Numbered from the stretch's first letter, positions 8,279-16,876 are shown. The stretch is DNA of 51,592 nt from Anaerocolumna aminovalerica (GCF_900115365.1 NZ_FOWD01000031.1:1-51592), one strand, 5' to 3'. Numbers and translations: made by a program. The notes: a model not told the origin generated them from the sequence alone.

Positions 8279-9394
8279 ATGAACGATGTAGTACATAATT
8301 TTGAAGAGAGCTTAAAAGAGTTATTAGCTTTTGCAAATGCTAATAAGGGTATTGTTGAGGTTGATAAGGTAAATGACTTTTTTAAAGAGTTAAACTTGGA
8401 TGTTAGGCAAATAGATAAGATTTATGAGTATTTGGAAGCACATAACATCGTTGTTTTAAATCCTGTAGAAGAGGACGAGCCGGATGACGATACACTTTTA
8501 GAATTAGAAGAAAGTGAAGAAGCTGCATTACTTGAATATGATGATGCTTCCTTTGCATCTACCATAACAGATGATCCGGTAAAATTGTACCTAAAAGAAA
8601 TCGGTACCTATCCTTTGCTATCTGTTTCAGAAGAAATAGAATTAGCCAAAAAAATAGAGGAAGGAGATGCTCAGGCCAAGCAAATGTTAGCAGAATCCAA
8701 CCTCCGTTTAGTGGTTAGTATTGCAAAACGTTATGTGGGCAGAGGTTTATCTTTTCTTGATTTAATACAGGAGGGTAACTTAGGTCTAATTAAGGCAGTT
8801 GACAAATTCGACTATAACAAGGGTTACAAATTCAGTACTTACGCCACATGGTGGATCCGCCAGGCAATTACAAGATCCATTGCCGACCAATCCCGTACTA
8901 TCCGTATCCCGGTACATATGTCTGAAGTAATTAATAAAACATACCGAGTATCCAGAAACCTGCTTCAAGAGCTGGGCAGGGAGCCTTCCGAACAGGAAAT
9001 TGCAGATGCTATGAAACTTCCTATTGAAAAAGTAAGGGAGATTTTAAAAGTTTCTGCTGATCCAATTTCACTTGATACTCCAATCGGCGAAGAAGATGAC
9101 AGCCATTTGGGAGATTTCATAAAGGACGATTCCATTATGGGACCTGAAGAAGCCGCCTCTTATGCAGTTCTTCAGGATCAAATCGCTAAATTGCTGGAAA
9201 CCTTAACAGATAGAGAGCAACGTGTATTAATTCTACGTTTTGGATTACAGGACGGCAGAACTCGCACACTGGAAGAGGTAGGCAAAGAATTTAATGTAAC
9301 AAGAGAAAGAATAAGACAAATAGAAGCAAAAGCACTAAGAAAATTAAGACATCCAAGTAGGGCCAGAATGTTAAAAGGATATGATATTATATAA
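8279..9394 (+). CDS. rpoD: RNA polymerase sigma factor, RpoD/SigA type
   Basis: I start at the ATG at 8279 ([12 protein letters not shown]), 6 bases after GGAGG; an in-frame upstream start lacks such a site. This gives 371 residues. Region 1.1-like sequence (1-70) and an acidic linker precede region 1.2 ([12 protein letters not shown]). Region 2 has [19 protein letters not shown] and [14 protein letters not shown], region 3 follows, and region 4 has [19 protein letters not shown]. Group 1 features are complete, so it directs RNA polymerase to -35/-10 promoters. Unlike the usual dnaG-rpoD arrangement, it stands alone. The stretch [19 protein letters not shown] departs slightly from the usual [16 protein letters not shown], so it could be a second, SigA-like paralogue. 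Confidence 0.88.
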   Translation: MNDVVHNFEESLKELLAFANANKGIVEVDKVNDFFKELNLDVRQIDKIYEYLEAHNIVVLNPVEEDEPDDDTLLELEESEEAALLEYDDASFASTITDDPVKLYLKEIGTYPLLSVSEEIELAKKIEEGDAQAKQMLAESNLRLVVSIAKRYVGRGLSFLDLIQEGNLGLIKAVDKFDYNKGYKFSTYATWWIRQAITRSIADQSRTIRIPVHMSEVINKTYRVSRNLLQELGREPSEQEIADAMKLPIEKVREILKVSADPISLDTPIGEEDDSHLGDFIKDDSIMGPEEAASYAVLQDQIAKLLETLTDREQRVLILRFGLQDGRTRTLEEVGKEFNVTRERIRQIEAKALRKLRHPSRARMLKGYDII

Positions 9395-9571
9395 AAGAAG
9401 CTTCACTGGAACAGTAAACTTTTGTAATTTCAGAGAAAGCTGGAAATCATGAAAAGAACTTTCCGTTTATATCACCCACGAAACTTTAAAATATAAACAG
9501 AATTAGATTAATTACATGTTACTTGCAAATGCTGATTGGAATGTCAAGATGAAGAAAACATTTTATTTTCT

Positions 9572-9580
9572 TGATATAAT
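9572..9580 (+). promoter_or_regulatory. Extended -10 promoter of the acyltransferase gene
   Basis: TGATATAAT is a perfect extended -10 element (TGnTATAAT). Transcription would begin near 9587, inside an upstream in-frame ATG (9583), which argues that translation starts at 9604. Confidence 0.6.
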
Positions 9581-9603
9581 ACATGAAAGGCTGGGAGTCA
9601 GCT

Positions 9604-10317
9604 ATGAAACGAATCATTTTAATGGCAGTTAGGAGCATCTTCCAACTACCTTTTTGGTTTTATAAAATACGAAAATTATCTAATGCAGAGAAATACCATG
9701 AATCAACTAGATATGCTTTACTGCATCATTTAACCCCAATTGCAAACCGCCGCGGCCGGGTCAAAATAGAGTGCCACGGACTGGAGAACCTTCCTAAAGA
9801 GGACGGATATGTTTTATATCCAAATCATCAGGGATTATTTGATGTATTAGCAATTTTAGAGACTCATGAACGTCCGGTTTCTACTGTATCCAAAAAAGAA
9901 GTTGAAGACCTTTTTTTCATTAAATATGTTTTCCGAATGCTGGGTACCAAATTTATTGTCCGGGAAGACGTACGCCAATCCATGAAAGTTATGATGGAGG
10001 TAACCAAGGAACTGAAAGAAGGACGAAATTATATAATATTTGCAGAAGGAACCAGATCTCGTGATAAAAATAATATTCTTGAATTCAAAGGCGGCAGTTT
10101 CAAATGTGCTGCTAATGCCAAATGTCCAATCGTTCCGGTAGCAATTATTGACTCCTACAAAGCTTTTGATACCAATTCTTTATCTAAATTAACCGTTCAG
10201 ATTCATTATCTGAAGCCTCTTTATTATGAAGATTATAAAGATATGAAAACAGTGGAAATTGCCGAAACGGTTTCTCATATGATTCAAAAAACAATTAAAG
10301 AAAATGAAATAATTTAA
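9604..10317 (+). CDS. plsC: 1-acyl-sn-glycerol-3-phosphate acyltransferase (PlsC family)
   Basis: The protein has 237 residues from the ATG at 9604, chosen because GGGAG lies 6 bases before it and the promoter overlaps the earlier ATG. An N-terminal hydrophobic helix precedes the catalytic HX4D motif (NHQGLFD) and the substrate-binding FAEGTRSRD motif, with VPVAIIDSY closing the core. It adds an acyl chain to lysophosphatidic acid at the inner membrane face, forming phosphatidic acid. It is monocistronic, with its own promoter and a terminator. Confidence 0.9.
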   Translation: MKRIILMAVRSIFQLPFWFYKIRKLSNAEKYHESTRYALLHHLTPIANRRGRVKIECHGLENLPKEDGYVLYPNHQGLFDVLAILETHERPVSTVSKKEVEDLFFIKYVFRMLGTKFIVREDVRQSMKVMMEVTKELKEGRNYIIFAEGTRSRDKNNILEFKGGSFKCAANAKCPIVPVAIIDSYKAFDTNSLSKLTVQIHYLKPLYYEDYKDMKTVEIAETVSHMIQKTIKENEII

Positions 10318-10349
10318 AACAATAAATATACATATTGTTTTGTTTAATA

Positions 10350-10392
10350 ACAGACCTTGGACAAACTGCTTTCTAAGGTCTGTTTCCTTTTT
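10350..10392 (+). terminator. Rho-independent terminator after plsC
   Basis: ACAGACCTT (10350-10358) pairs with AAGGTCTGT (10375-10383) and is followed by a T-rich run, between plsC and feoA. Confidence 0.8.
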
Positions 10393-10483
10393 GATAAGAG
10401 CATTTTACTAATTAAATTGAATATGCACATGTTTTGAATTGGGGCATAGGATATTAAGACGTTTATTTAGAGGAATTTTTTCC

Positions 10484-10732
10484 ATGGCCAAAAATTATCC
10501 GCTCTCTATGTTATCAGTAGGAAGTTCTGCAATTATACAAAGTTCTGATGATACTTACTCTATGAAGAGGCGCTTATTGGATCTTGGCTTTTCTGCCGGT
10601 GCAAAAGTAAAATGCATTCAGTCTGCACCATGCGGTGATCCAATTGCTTACTCTATTCGAGGTACTATTATTGCTTTAAGAAACGATACAGCTCAGAAAA
10701 TAATAGTAGAGAATATAGAAGGGGTTGATTAA
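10484..10732 (+). CDS. feoA: Ferrous iron transport protein FeoA
   Basis: Counted from the ATG at 10484 the protein has 82 residues, the family size; a TTG-initiated 15-residue extension has no ribosome binding site, while AGAGGA precedes this ATG. It forms an SH3-like beta barrel with LSMLSVGSSAIIQ, MKRRLLDLGFSAGAKVKC and the closing strand GTIIALRNDTAQKIIVE. FeoA is a small cytosolic partner of FeoB in Fe(II) uptake. The stop codon abuts the GTG start of feoB, so the two are translationally coupled. Confidence 0.9.
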   Translation: MAKNYPLSMLSVGSSAIIQSSDDTYSMKRRLLDLGFSAGAKVKCIQSAPCGDPIAYSIRGTIIALRNDTAQKIIVENIEGVD

Positions 10733-12958
10733 GTGGGTCTGAGTCTTAATTCCGTTGGATATAGGGCATCAAAATCATCCCCAGAACTAAATGATAAGGA
10801 AGGTCATGTTATTGCCCTGGCAGGTAATCCTAATGTAGGCAAAAGTACCGTTTTTAACGGTTTAACAGGAATGAAACAGCATACCGGTAACTGGCCGGGC
10901 AAAACCGTCGTCAGCCAGACTGGGAATTGTGTATACGAAAACCAGAATTACTTACTTGTAGATTTACCCGGGACTTATTCCCTGATGGCACATTCCAGGG
11001 AAGAGGAAATTGCAAGAAATTATATTTGTTTTGAAAATCCGGATTTGATTATAGTTGTCTGTGATGCCACCAGTCTTGAACGTAATTTGAATTTGGTTTT
11101 ACAGATCATGGAAATAACCAATAAAGTTCTGGTTTGCGTAAATCTTATAAATGAAGCCCGGAAAAAGCATATTTTACTGGATTTAGAAAAGCTGGAAAGC
11201 ATATTAGGCGTTCCGGTTATTGGTATAAATGCCTTTCGAAAAATGGATCTGAAGGAGCTTCTGAAAAAAGCTTCTCATATAATTAACAACAATTCTTACG
11301 GGACTCCCAAACCAATTCTGTACTCTGAACAAGTGGAAGAAGCTATCAAGGAATTAGAGGTATTGTTACAGGAATTTCTTCCGGAACATTTAAACAGCCG
11401 CTGGATAGCCATGAAGCTGCTGGAATGGGATGATACTTTAATACATTCTTTAAATCATTATCTGGACATAGATTTATATCACTATACAGAGATTATTAAT
11501 AAAAGAAATAGAGCCCTGGAATCTTTACATAAACACGGTATAACAAGAAGGGTTTGCGAAGATGTAATGATTATAGAATTGTTACATAAGGTTGAAACAT
11601 TAAGTAAAAGCGTTATCAGTTACCAGAATATTAATTATGATACAAAAGACAGAAAAATTGATCGCATATTAGCCGGAAAACGGATCGGTTTTCCTATCAT
11701 GGTGTTACTACTGCTGTTAATCTTTTGGATAACCATATGGGGAGCAAATTATCCTTCTCAATTACTATTTCGGTTTTTATTCTTTATAGAAGATAAATTA
11801 ATGGAATTAACCTCTTACCTGGGCTTTCCAAAATTTTTACAAGGACTTTTTATTCAGGGAGCTTACCGGGTACTGGCATGGGTGGTATCGGTTATGCTGC
11901 CTCCTATGGCTATCTTCTTCCCTATGTTTACCTTATTGGAGGACCTTGGTTATCTGCCCCGCATTGCCTTTAACCTGGATCATTATTTTAAGAAGGCCTG
12001 TGCCTGTGGAAAACAATCTTTAACTATGTGCATGGGATTTGGCTGTAATGCTGCCGGGGTAACCGGATGTAGAATCATAGATTCTCCAAGAGAACGGCTG
12101 ATTGCCATGTTAACCAATAATTTTGTTCCCTGTAACGGAAGATTCCCTACTATCCTTTCCATTATTACCATGTTTTTTGTTACCGGAATATTGGGTACTC
12201 ATAACATACCATCCTCTAACTATATAGAAAGTACAGCAAATACTGCTTCGGCTTCGTCTATCCTTTCATACAATATATTAAGCTCTTTACTATCTGCTGC
12301 AATTTTAACAGGCGTTATTATCTTAGGTGTGGTAATAACTTTTGTTGTATCCCGCATATTATCGAAAACCATTTTAAAAGGGGTTCCTTCCTCTTTTACT
12401 TTAGAGCTTCCTCCCTATCGAAAGCCACAAATAGGGAAAATTATCATTCGCTCCATATTTGACCGGACATTATTTATTTTAGGCAGAGCAGTGATAATCG
12501 CTGCCCCTGTAGGATTCATTCTTTGGCTGGTGTCCAATGTCAGAATTGGCAATATTGCTATATTAAATTATTGCACCAATTTTTTAGATCCCATAGGTAG
12601 GTTAATGGGCCTTGACGGAGTTATATTAACTGCTTTTATACTTGGTTTTCCTGCTAATGAAATCGTACTGCCTATCATCATAATGACTTATCTGGCAAAT
12701 GGCACCATTATGGAATTTGATAATCTAGCGGCCTTAAAACAGCTTCTGGCAGCACAGGGATGGACCTCCTTAACTGCCATATGCACCATCTTGTTCTCCT
12801 TAATGCACTGGCCATGTTCCACCACTTGCCTGACCATTAAAAAAGAAACCGGAAGTTTAAAATGGACTGCTCTGGCAATTGTTATACCAACTGCAGCGGG
12901 CTTCTTTATTTGCACTATAGTTGCTGCAATAGGCAGAATAGTTATCCACATTATATAG
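10733..12958 (+). CDS. feoB: Ferrous iron transporter FeoB
   Basis: The protein has 741 residues and starts at a GTG directly after the feoA stop, with AGAAGGGG upstream. The N-terminal G domain has G1 GNPNVGKST (31-39), G2-type NWPGKTV and G3 DLPG. The G4 motif reads NLIN (137-140), where the consensus is NxxD. The membrane domain follows from about residue 310 with two Gate motifs, including CMGFGCNAAGVTGC and the late MHWPCSTTCLT. It imports Fe(II) across the cytoplasmic membrane. The Asp-to-Asn change at the guanine-specificity position is the one oddity. Confidence 0.95.
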   Translation: MGLSLNSVGYRASKSSPELNDKEGHVIALAGNPNVGKSTVFNGLTGMKQHTGNWPGKTVVSQTGNCVYENQNYLLVDLPGTYSLMAHSREEEIARNYICFENPDLIIVVCDATSLERNLNLVLQIMEITNKVLVCVNLINEARKKHILLDLEKLESILGVPVIGINAFRKMDLKELLKKASHIINNNSYGTPKPILYSEQVEEAIKELEVLLQEFLPEHLNSRWIAMKLLEWDDTLIHSLNHYLDIDLYHYTEIINKRNRALESLHKHGITRRVCEDVMIIELLHKVETLSKSVISYQNINYDTKDRKIDRILAGKRIGFPIMVLLLLLIFWITIWGANYPSQLLFRFLFFIEDKLMELTSYLGFPKFLQGLFIQGAYRVLAWVVSVMLPPMAIFFPMFTLLEDLGYLPRIAFNLDHYFKKACACGKQSLTMCMGFGCNAAGVTGCRIIDSPRERLIAMLTNNFVPCNGRFPTILSIITMFFVTGILGTHNIPSSNYIESTANTASASSILSYNILSSLLSAAILTGVIILGVVITFVVSRILSKTILKGVPSSFTLELPPYRKPQIGKIIIRSIFDRTLFILGRAVIIAAPVGFILWLVSNVRIGNIAILNYCTNFLDPIGRLMGLDGVILTAFILGFPANEIVLPIIIMTYLANGTIMEFDNLAALKQLLAAQGWTSLTAICTILFSLMHWPCSTTCLTIKKETGSLKWTALAIVIPTAAGFFICTIVAAIGRIVIHII

Positions 12959-13030
12959 AACAGATTTTCCTTTTATCTCAGAATTCTTATATTTAATACA
13001 AAAGAATTAGACGAAGTCGATTTCCTTAGT

Positions 13031-13060
13031 AGCACTGAATAAATATTCAGTGCTATATTT
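13031..13060 (+). terminator. Terminator-like hairpin after feoB
   Basis: AGCACTGAAT and ATTCAGTGCT are perfect 10-bp arms around a 4-base loop, followed by ATATTTCTAT. The U tract is imperfect. An extended -10 (TTTGATATAAT) for the next unit lies just downstream, near 13070-13080. Confidence 0.65.
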
Positions 13061-13145
13061 CTATGTACAAATTTGATATAATAGATTCAGTTAGTAAAAT
13101 CAGAATTATAAATATCAATAAATCCCGTGTTAATGGGGTGGTTTA

Positions 13146-13217
13146 ATGATGTTCGTAAGTGCATGTATAACTTTACTTTTAATAGGTGTAGGTTCTATTG
13201 TGTTCTTTTTTTGGTAA
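13146..13217 (+). CDS. 23-residue single-pass membrane peptide
   Basis: The small open frame encodes MMFVSACITLLLIGVGSIVFFFW and is preceded by GGGGTGG at a good distance. Almost the whole peptide is one hydrophobic helix ending in aromatic residues, typical of small membrane proteins that bind and tune larger transporters. It lies 190 bp after feoB, behind a TATAAT-type promoter and before a phosphatase gene. Function is unknown; an accessory peptide for FeoB is only a guess from position. Confidence 0.5.
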   Translation: MMFVSACITLLLIGVGSIVFFFW

Positions 13218-13320
13218 ATTTTATTTAATCCTAATTTCATAACAAAGGGTTTAAAAAGGCACGGGGAGTATGGCTGAAATGCCAGAAACCTTGAAAATAT
13301 AGAATAAGGAGTTTGAGAAT

Positions 13321-13788
13321 ATGATAAATGTAATGTTCGTCTGTCATGGCAATATTTGCCGTTCTCCAATGGCGGAATTTTTATTTCGTGACATAGTTAC
13401 TAAGAAAGGACTTGGCGGTGATTTTCATATCGCCTCTTCTGCTACCAGTACTGAGGAAATTGGTAATCCAGTCCATTACGGCACCAGAAATAAATTAAAT
13501 GAATACGGCATATCCACAAAAGGAAAATATGCTGTACAGCTGACCAGGAAAGATTACGACAAATACGATTATCTAATTGGAATGGATCAAAGAAACATTA
13601 TAAACATAAACAAAATCGTAGGCTCTGACGGGAAAAATAAAGTAAAAAAACTCTTAGACTTTACTGCTAACTCAAGAGATATAGCAGATCCCTGGTATAC
13701 CGGAGATTTTGATCAGACCTACCGGGACATTTATGAAGGCTGTGAAGCCCTATTGGATTATATCATGAACCAAGATAGCGATTCATGA
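13321..13788 (+). CDS. Low-molecular-weight protein-tyrosine phosphatase
   Basis: The protein has 155 residues, the family size. The P-loop VCHGNICRS (CX5R, nucleophile Cys8 or 9, Arg) is at the N-terminus, and the general-acid loop ADPWYTGDF lies near residue 120. It removes phosphate from tyrosine (or arginine) residues of cytosolic proteins. AAGGAG precedes the ATG. The final codons (LDYIMN) lie in an 18-bp sequence repeated 89 bp downstream, so the C-terminus may have been altered by a small duplication. Upstream bases 13230-13320 include a 10-codon open frame and a possible GGCA/TGCC hairpin of unknown meaning. Confidence 0.9.
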   Translation: MINVMFVCHGNICRSPMAEFLFRDIVTKKGLGGDFHIASSATSTEEIGNPVHYGTRNKLNEYGISTKGKYAVQLTRKDYDKYDYLIGMDQRNIININKIVGSDGKNKVKKLLDFTANSRDIADPWYTGDFDQTYRDIYEGCEALLDYIMNQDSDS

Positions 13789-13859
13789 TTTTGCACTACG
13801 TTCAGAACTTGCAAGAATAAGCTTGCAGTTCTTCACTCCATTTGGATTATATCATGAAC
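13753..13859 (+). repeat. 18-bp exact direct repeat flanking a hairpin segment
   Basis: TTGGATTATATCATGAAC occurs at 13753-13770, inside the phosphatase gene end, and at 13842-13859, before the next gene. Between them is a hairpin with arms AGAACTTGCAAG and CTTGCAGTTCT. The arrangement looks like a local duplication or a short inserted element. Confidence 0.7.
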
Positions 13860-13892
13860 AACAACGGTAACTAGCTGTAAGGAGGCTGAAAA

Positions 13893-14123
13893 ATGCGGGA
13901 AGTAACTTTTAAAATGGAACGTCAAGGTTTAGTAAAAGAAGGTGATGAAGTCAGTATCATCGAGCGTCCTTCCCCGGTTAATTATTCTTATATCATAGAA
14001 CCTGCCGTAGCAATGTCTGGATGTATTCCATTTAGCGAACGAATCAAATCTAAAACCGGCATTGTGAAAGAGGTAAAACATACCCAGCGAGGTTATTATG
14101 TAGTAGTGGAATTTAACGAATAG
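13893..14123 (+). CDS. Small conserved-type protein of unknown function (76 aa)
   Basis: I do not recognise a family. TAAGGAGG lies at an ideal distance from the ATG, so it is probably expressed. The sequence is a mix of beta-prone and charged segments (VTFKMERQGLVKEGDEVSII at the start, VKHTQRGYYVVVEFNE at the end) with no signal peptide or membrane helix. It looks like a small cytosolic beta-rich protein. It follows the phosphatase gene and is bounded by a terminator shared with the convergent cotJ operon. Confidence 0.7.
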   Translation: MREVTFKMERQGLVKEGDEVSIIERPSPVNYSYIIEPAVAMSGCIPFSERIKSKTGIVKEVKHTQRGYYVVVEFNE

Positions 14124-14183
14124 TTAATGAATGCTTACCTCTGGGATACAAATAATTGTTAATATCATAAAAACACCTTAAGA

Positions 14184-14225
14184 GGGTAAAGGAATGGCAT
14201 ATGCAATGAAGCCAATCCTTTACCC
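14184..14225. terminator. Bidirectional terminator between convergent units
   Basis: GGGTAAAGGAATGGC and GCCAATCCTTTACCC pair with one mismatch. The minus-strand exit is T-rich (GGTGTTTTTATG), so it chiefly ends the cotJ operon; it also follows the plus-strand small gene. Confidence 0.75.
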
Positions 14226-14289
14226 TTCAAGATATTTACAACTTAAAGCAGCATTATAATATGTTATCAATAACATATTGCATCATACA

Positions 14290-14901
14290 TTATTTTAATT
14301 TTAAATTTCTATCAAATTCCGGGTTAAAAGCATAGAAGTTTCTAGAATCTAATTTATCTTGAACAATTCTTAGTGCTTCACCAAATCTTTGATAGTGAGC
14401 AATTTCTCTGGCTCTTAAGAAACGAATTGGATCTGCTACATCTTCATCTGTTACCATACGTAAGATATTATCATAAGTGGTTCTTGCTTTTTGTTCTGCC
14501 GCCATATCTTCGTGAAGATCTGTAATTGCGTCTCCTTTTGATTGGAAAAAGGTTGAAGTAAAAGGCATTCCACTAGCTGCCTGAGGCCATAATCCTACGG
14601 TATGATCAACAAAATAAGTTTCAAAACCTTGGGCTTTAATCTCTTCAATAGTAAGGTCTCTCGTTAGCTGATGCACGATGGTACTTACAATTTCCATATG
14701 AGCCAATTCTTCTGTTCCTATGTCATTCAATACACCTGCCACTTCTCTATAAGGCATGGAGTATCTTTGAGAAAGATATCTCATGGAAGCTGCCAATTCT
14801 CCATCTGGACCACCAAATTGAGTGATGATGAACTTAGCCATTCTGGCATTTGGGGTTTTAATATTTACAGGGTGTTGTAATCGTTTTTCATAACTCCACA
14901 T
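14290..14901 (-). CDS. cotJC: Spore coat protein CotJC, manganese-catalase family
   Basis: The protein has 203 residues. It has the ferritin-like four-helix manganese-catalase fold, with metal-binding Glu/His segments GGPDGELAASMRYLSQRY, GTEELAHMEIV and EIAHYQRFGEAL. CotJC is an inner-coat component in spores and may detoxify peroxide. It follows cotJB with a 3-base gap, ends the cotJABC operon and has a terminator behind it. It supports assignment of the organism as a spore former. Expression would be in the mother cell, as in Bacillus subtilis cotJ (SigE-dependent). Confidence 0.92.
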   Translation of the reverse strand: MWSYEKRLQHPVNIKTPNARMAKFIITQFGGPDGELAASMRYLSQRYSMPYREVAGVLNDIGTEELAHMEIVSTIVHQLTRDLTIEEIKAQGFETYFVDHTVGLWPQAASGMPFTSTFFQSKGDAITDLHEDMAAEQKARTTYDNILRMVTDEDVADPIRFLRAREIAHYQRFGEALRIVQDKLDSRNFYAFNPEFDRNLKLK

Positions 14902-14904
14902 AAA

Positions 14905-15159
14905 TTAGCACTCTCCTTCCCATGGCCATGGCTCAGTAACCCAAGTCCAAACATTTTCTGCGTTTACATCATAAGAAGAGATAGGACCAAAACAATCTCT
15001 ATACTCTTTTATAGCTTCATTTCTTAATTGTCTATAATTTTCGTAATACTCTAAAGCGTCCTTGTCACACGGATGGGTATCAAGGTATAGCTTTACATCA
15101 TCAATAGCAAAACTTACTTCTGTAATACAGCGCATTAATTGTTCTCTGCTTCTTGTCAT
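14905..15159 (-). CDS. cotJB: Spore coat protein CotJB
   Basis: The protein has 84 residues, the family size. Typical CotJB elements are an N-terminal helix (REQLMRCITEVSFAIDDVKLYLDTHP) ending in the conserved TH-x3-DAL-Y segment, and a C-terminal WTWVTEPWPWEG. It is required with CotJA for placing CotJC in the coat. It overlaps cotJA by 4 bp (ATGA), showing translational coupling. Confidence 0.92.
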   Translation of the reverse strand: MTRSREQLMRCITEVSFAIDDVKLYLDTHPCDKDALEYYENYRQLRNEAIKEYRDCFGPISSYDVNAENVWTWVTEPWPWEGEC

Positions 15160-15473
15160 GATCTATCACCCCTCATTCCACATCCACATGTGTTGTTTTT
15201 GTATCCGCAGAATGGTAGTACTAATTCTTCGAATATAGTACCATGAGCAAGGCCTGTAGGTGCGTCAAATACCTTTCTCCATTTTTGGAACGGGACATAT
15301 GCCATAGCTAATGGCATTCTATCCAGGCATGTATTTGCAAGATCTTCGTTGCAAATTTCTCTTTTTACTTCTTCTCGCAACTCAGATTCACAGCCACAGG
15401 AATCATCAGAATTCCGGTATGGTTCCATCATTCTACGATTGGAACGTCCATACCTTTGTTGTCTGTAATCCAT
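15156..15473 (-). CDS. cotJA: Spore coat-associated protein CotJA
   Basis: The protein has 105 residues. The conserved core MPLAMAYVPFQKW is followed by GLAHGTIFEELVLPF and a Cys/Gly tail. The N-terminal Arg-rich portion (RQQRYGRSNRRMMEPYR) is longer than in Bacillus. AAAGGAGA precedes the ATG. The leader contains CATACA- and CATAAAATA-like words resembling SigE -10 elements, but no -35 match with good spacing, so I do not annotate a promoter. Confidence 0.9.
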   Translation of the reverse strand: MDYRQQRYGRSNRRMMEPYRNSDDSCGCESELREEVKREICNEDLANTCLDRMPLAMAYVPFQKWRKVFDAPTGLAHGTIFEELVLPFCGYKNNTCGCGMRGDRS

Positions 15474-15551
15474 TTAGTAAATCTCCTTTATTTTATATAT
15501 ACCACTATTTTATGAAACTAATTTTGTATGGTGACAATTAAAATAAAGAAA

Positions 15552-15590
15552 GACACATATTCTACGGATTTATCACATAGAATATGTGTC
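15552..15590 (-). terminator. Terminator behind the YitT-family gene
   Basis: GACACATATTCTA and TAGAATATGTGTC are perfect 13-bp arms. The minus strand continues TTTCTTTATTTT, a clear U tract, between the YitT-family gene and cotJA. Confidence 0.88.
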
Positions 15591-15651
15591 AAAATAAATA
15601 AACAAAATTGAATTTCCCTAAAAGAACACTACAAGCCTGTTTAACCTTATA

Positions 15652-16515
15652 TTAACCTCGAAATCCCCGCCCAATGATTTCACTTGTATTGGTTATTAGC
15701 ATAAATGCTTCCGGCTCAGTCTGTTTTATAAACTTACGTAATTGAATGGCCTGTACACGGCTCATTACAGTTAGAATAATTTTTTTATTCTTATGTGAAA
15801 ATGCCCCTTGCGCTTCAAATACAGTAGCACTTCTATTTAAACCATTTATAATATAATCACAAATAGGATTTGGATCTTCGCAAATCACTGTAAAATACTT
15901 GTGTAAATTCATATTTTCTATTGCACTATCTACTACTGCTGATTTTAATATCAACCCAAGTAAAGAAAGTAACCCCGTTTTTACATCAAAAACCAGAAAT
16001 GCAGCTAAAGTTAATAATAAGTCCGTATAGAATAACGAGCGTCCTATATCTGTATTCGTGTACTTTTTCAGTAACATGGCAACAACATCCGTACCCCCGG
16101 TGGATGCGCCTATATTAAAAAGTATGGCCGCTCCTGCTGCCGGAAGTGCAACAGCAAATGCCAGTTCCAAAACCGGCTCATTAGTTATTGGTCTATTCAT
16201 TGGTACAAGGACTTCTAATGCCTTTAAAGCCAGAGACATTAAAATACTTCCATATGCTGTCCTGTTTCCAAAATTTTTCCCTAAGATAAGGTATCCAACT
16301 ATAAGTAATAAAATATTAACTACTAAAACTATAGTTCCTGAGCTGACCCCTTCACCAAAAAAGCTGCTTAGAAGTATTGCCAGTGCAGTAACTCCCCCGA
16401 TGGAAAAATTATTTGGAAATTTAAAAAAGTATACTCCGACAACTACCAGCAACACTCCAATTGTAATCAGAACATACTCTTTCACTTTTTCTTTCATAGT
16501 ATTAAATGGTATCAC
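15652..16515 (-). CDS. YitT-family membrane protein (DUF161/DUF2179)
   Basis: I place the start at a GTG at 16515, because the strong AGAGGAGG lies just before it. The longer frame from 16536 would encode that ribosome binding site as protein (MYFRGGP). This gives 287 residues. About five or six membrane helices (15-185) with the glycine-rich GASTGGTDVVAMLLKKYT precede a cytosolic DUF2179 domain (EDPNPICDYIINGLNRSATVF...KKIILTVMSRVQ). YitT-type proteins are common in Firmicutes; transport is assumed but the substrate is unknown. It is a single-gene unit with its own terminator. Confidence 0.88.
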   Translation of the reverse strand: MIPFNTMKEKVKEYVLITIGVLLVVVGVYFFKFPNNFSIGGVTALAILLSSFFGEGVSSGTIVLVVNILLLIVGYLILGKNFGNRTAYGSILMSLALKALEVLVPMNRPITNEPVLELAFAVALPAAGAAILFNIGASTGGTDVVAMLLKKYTNTDIGRSLFYTDLLLTLAAFLVFDVKTGLLSLLGLILKSAVVDSAIENMNLHKYFTVICEDPNPICDYIINGLNRSATVFEAQGAFSHKNKKIILTVMSRVQAIQLRKFIKQTEPEAFMLITNTSEIIGRGFRG

Positions 16516-16845
16516 AGGTCCTCCTCTAAAATACACTTAAGCCTCTATACAAGTATATTTTTATCATGCTATTATAGCTAAATTTGCCATTACTCCACTC
16601 CATAGTATGCTATTGTCCAACTAAAAAGTCAAGGGTTTATTACAAAAAAACACTTATTTCGTCACTTGCAAGACATTGGTATTATAGCATTTACATCCTA
16701 TATAATAAATAGACTTTTATGTCTATTTATATGCAAGTTTAAATACATATTAAGATTCCCAGAACAGACAAGGAAATAATAAAATTCCTTATACCCTTGT
16801 AATATTATTTATATTTTTAAATAATGATAATATTTTATAATTTCG

Positions 16846-16876
16846 CTAAAACTATTTCTATGTTTACACCGTCTTA
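16846..16876 (+). promoter_or_regulatory. ECF-type promoter, probably autoregulatory
   Basis: AAAAC (16848-16852) and CGTC (16870-16873), 17 bp apart, match the AAC / CGTC pattern of ECF sigma promoters. A possible SigA promoter overlaps it (TTTACA 16863-16868, 17-bp spacer, TAAGAT 16886-16891). The rest of 16577-16845 is A+T rich and holds no gene that I can see. Confidence 0.55.

Noticed and set aside
13263-13310. GGCA...TGCC hairpin and 10-codon frame (MAEMPETLKI) before the phosphatase gene, considered as a riboswitch or leader peptide
   Set aside because: The GGGGAG site is too close to the ATG, no known riboswitch consensus could be matched, and no attenuator follows.
15474-15545. SigE promoter for cotJA
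   Set aside because: CATACA- and CATAAAATA-like words exist, but no -35 element stands at acceptable spacing, so the call would rest on expectation only.
16058-16540. Plus-strand 160-codon frame opposite the YitT-family gene
   Set aside because: Long but antisense to a clear membrane protein; Pro/Ser/Thr-rich composition is typical of reverse-complement shadows.
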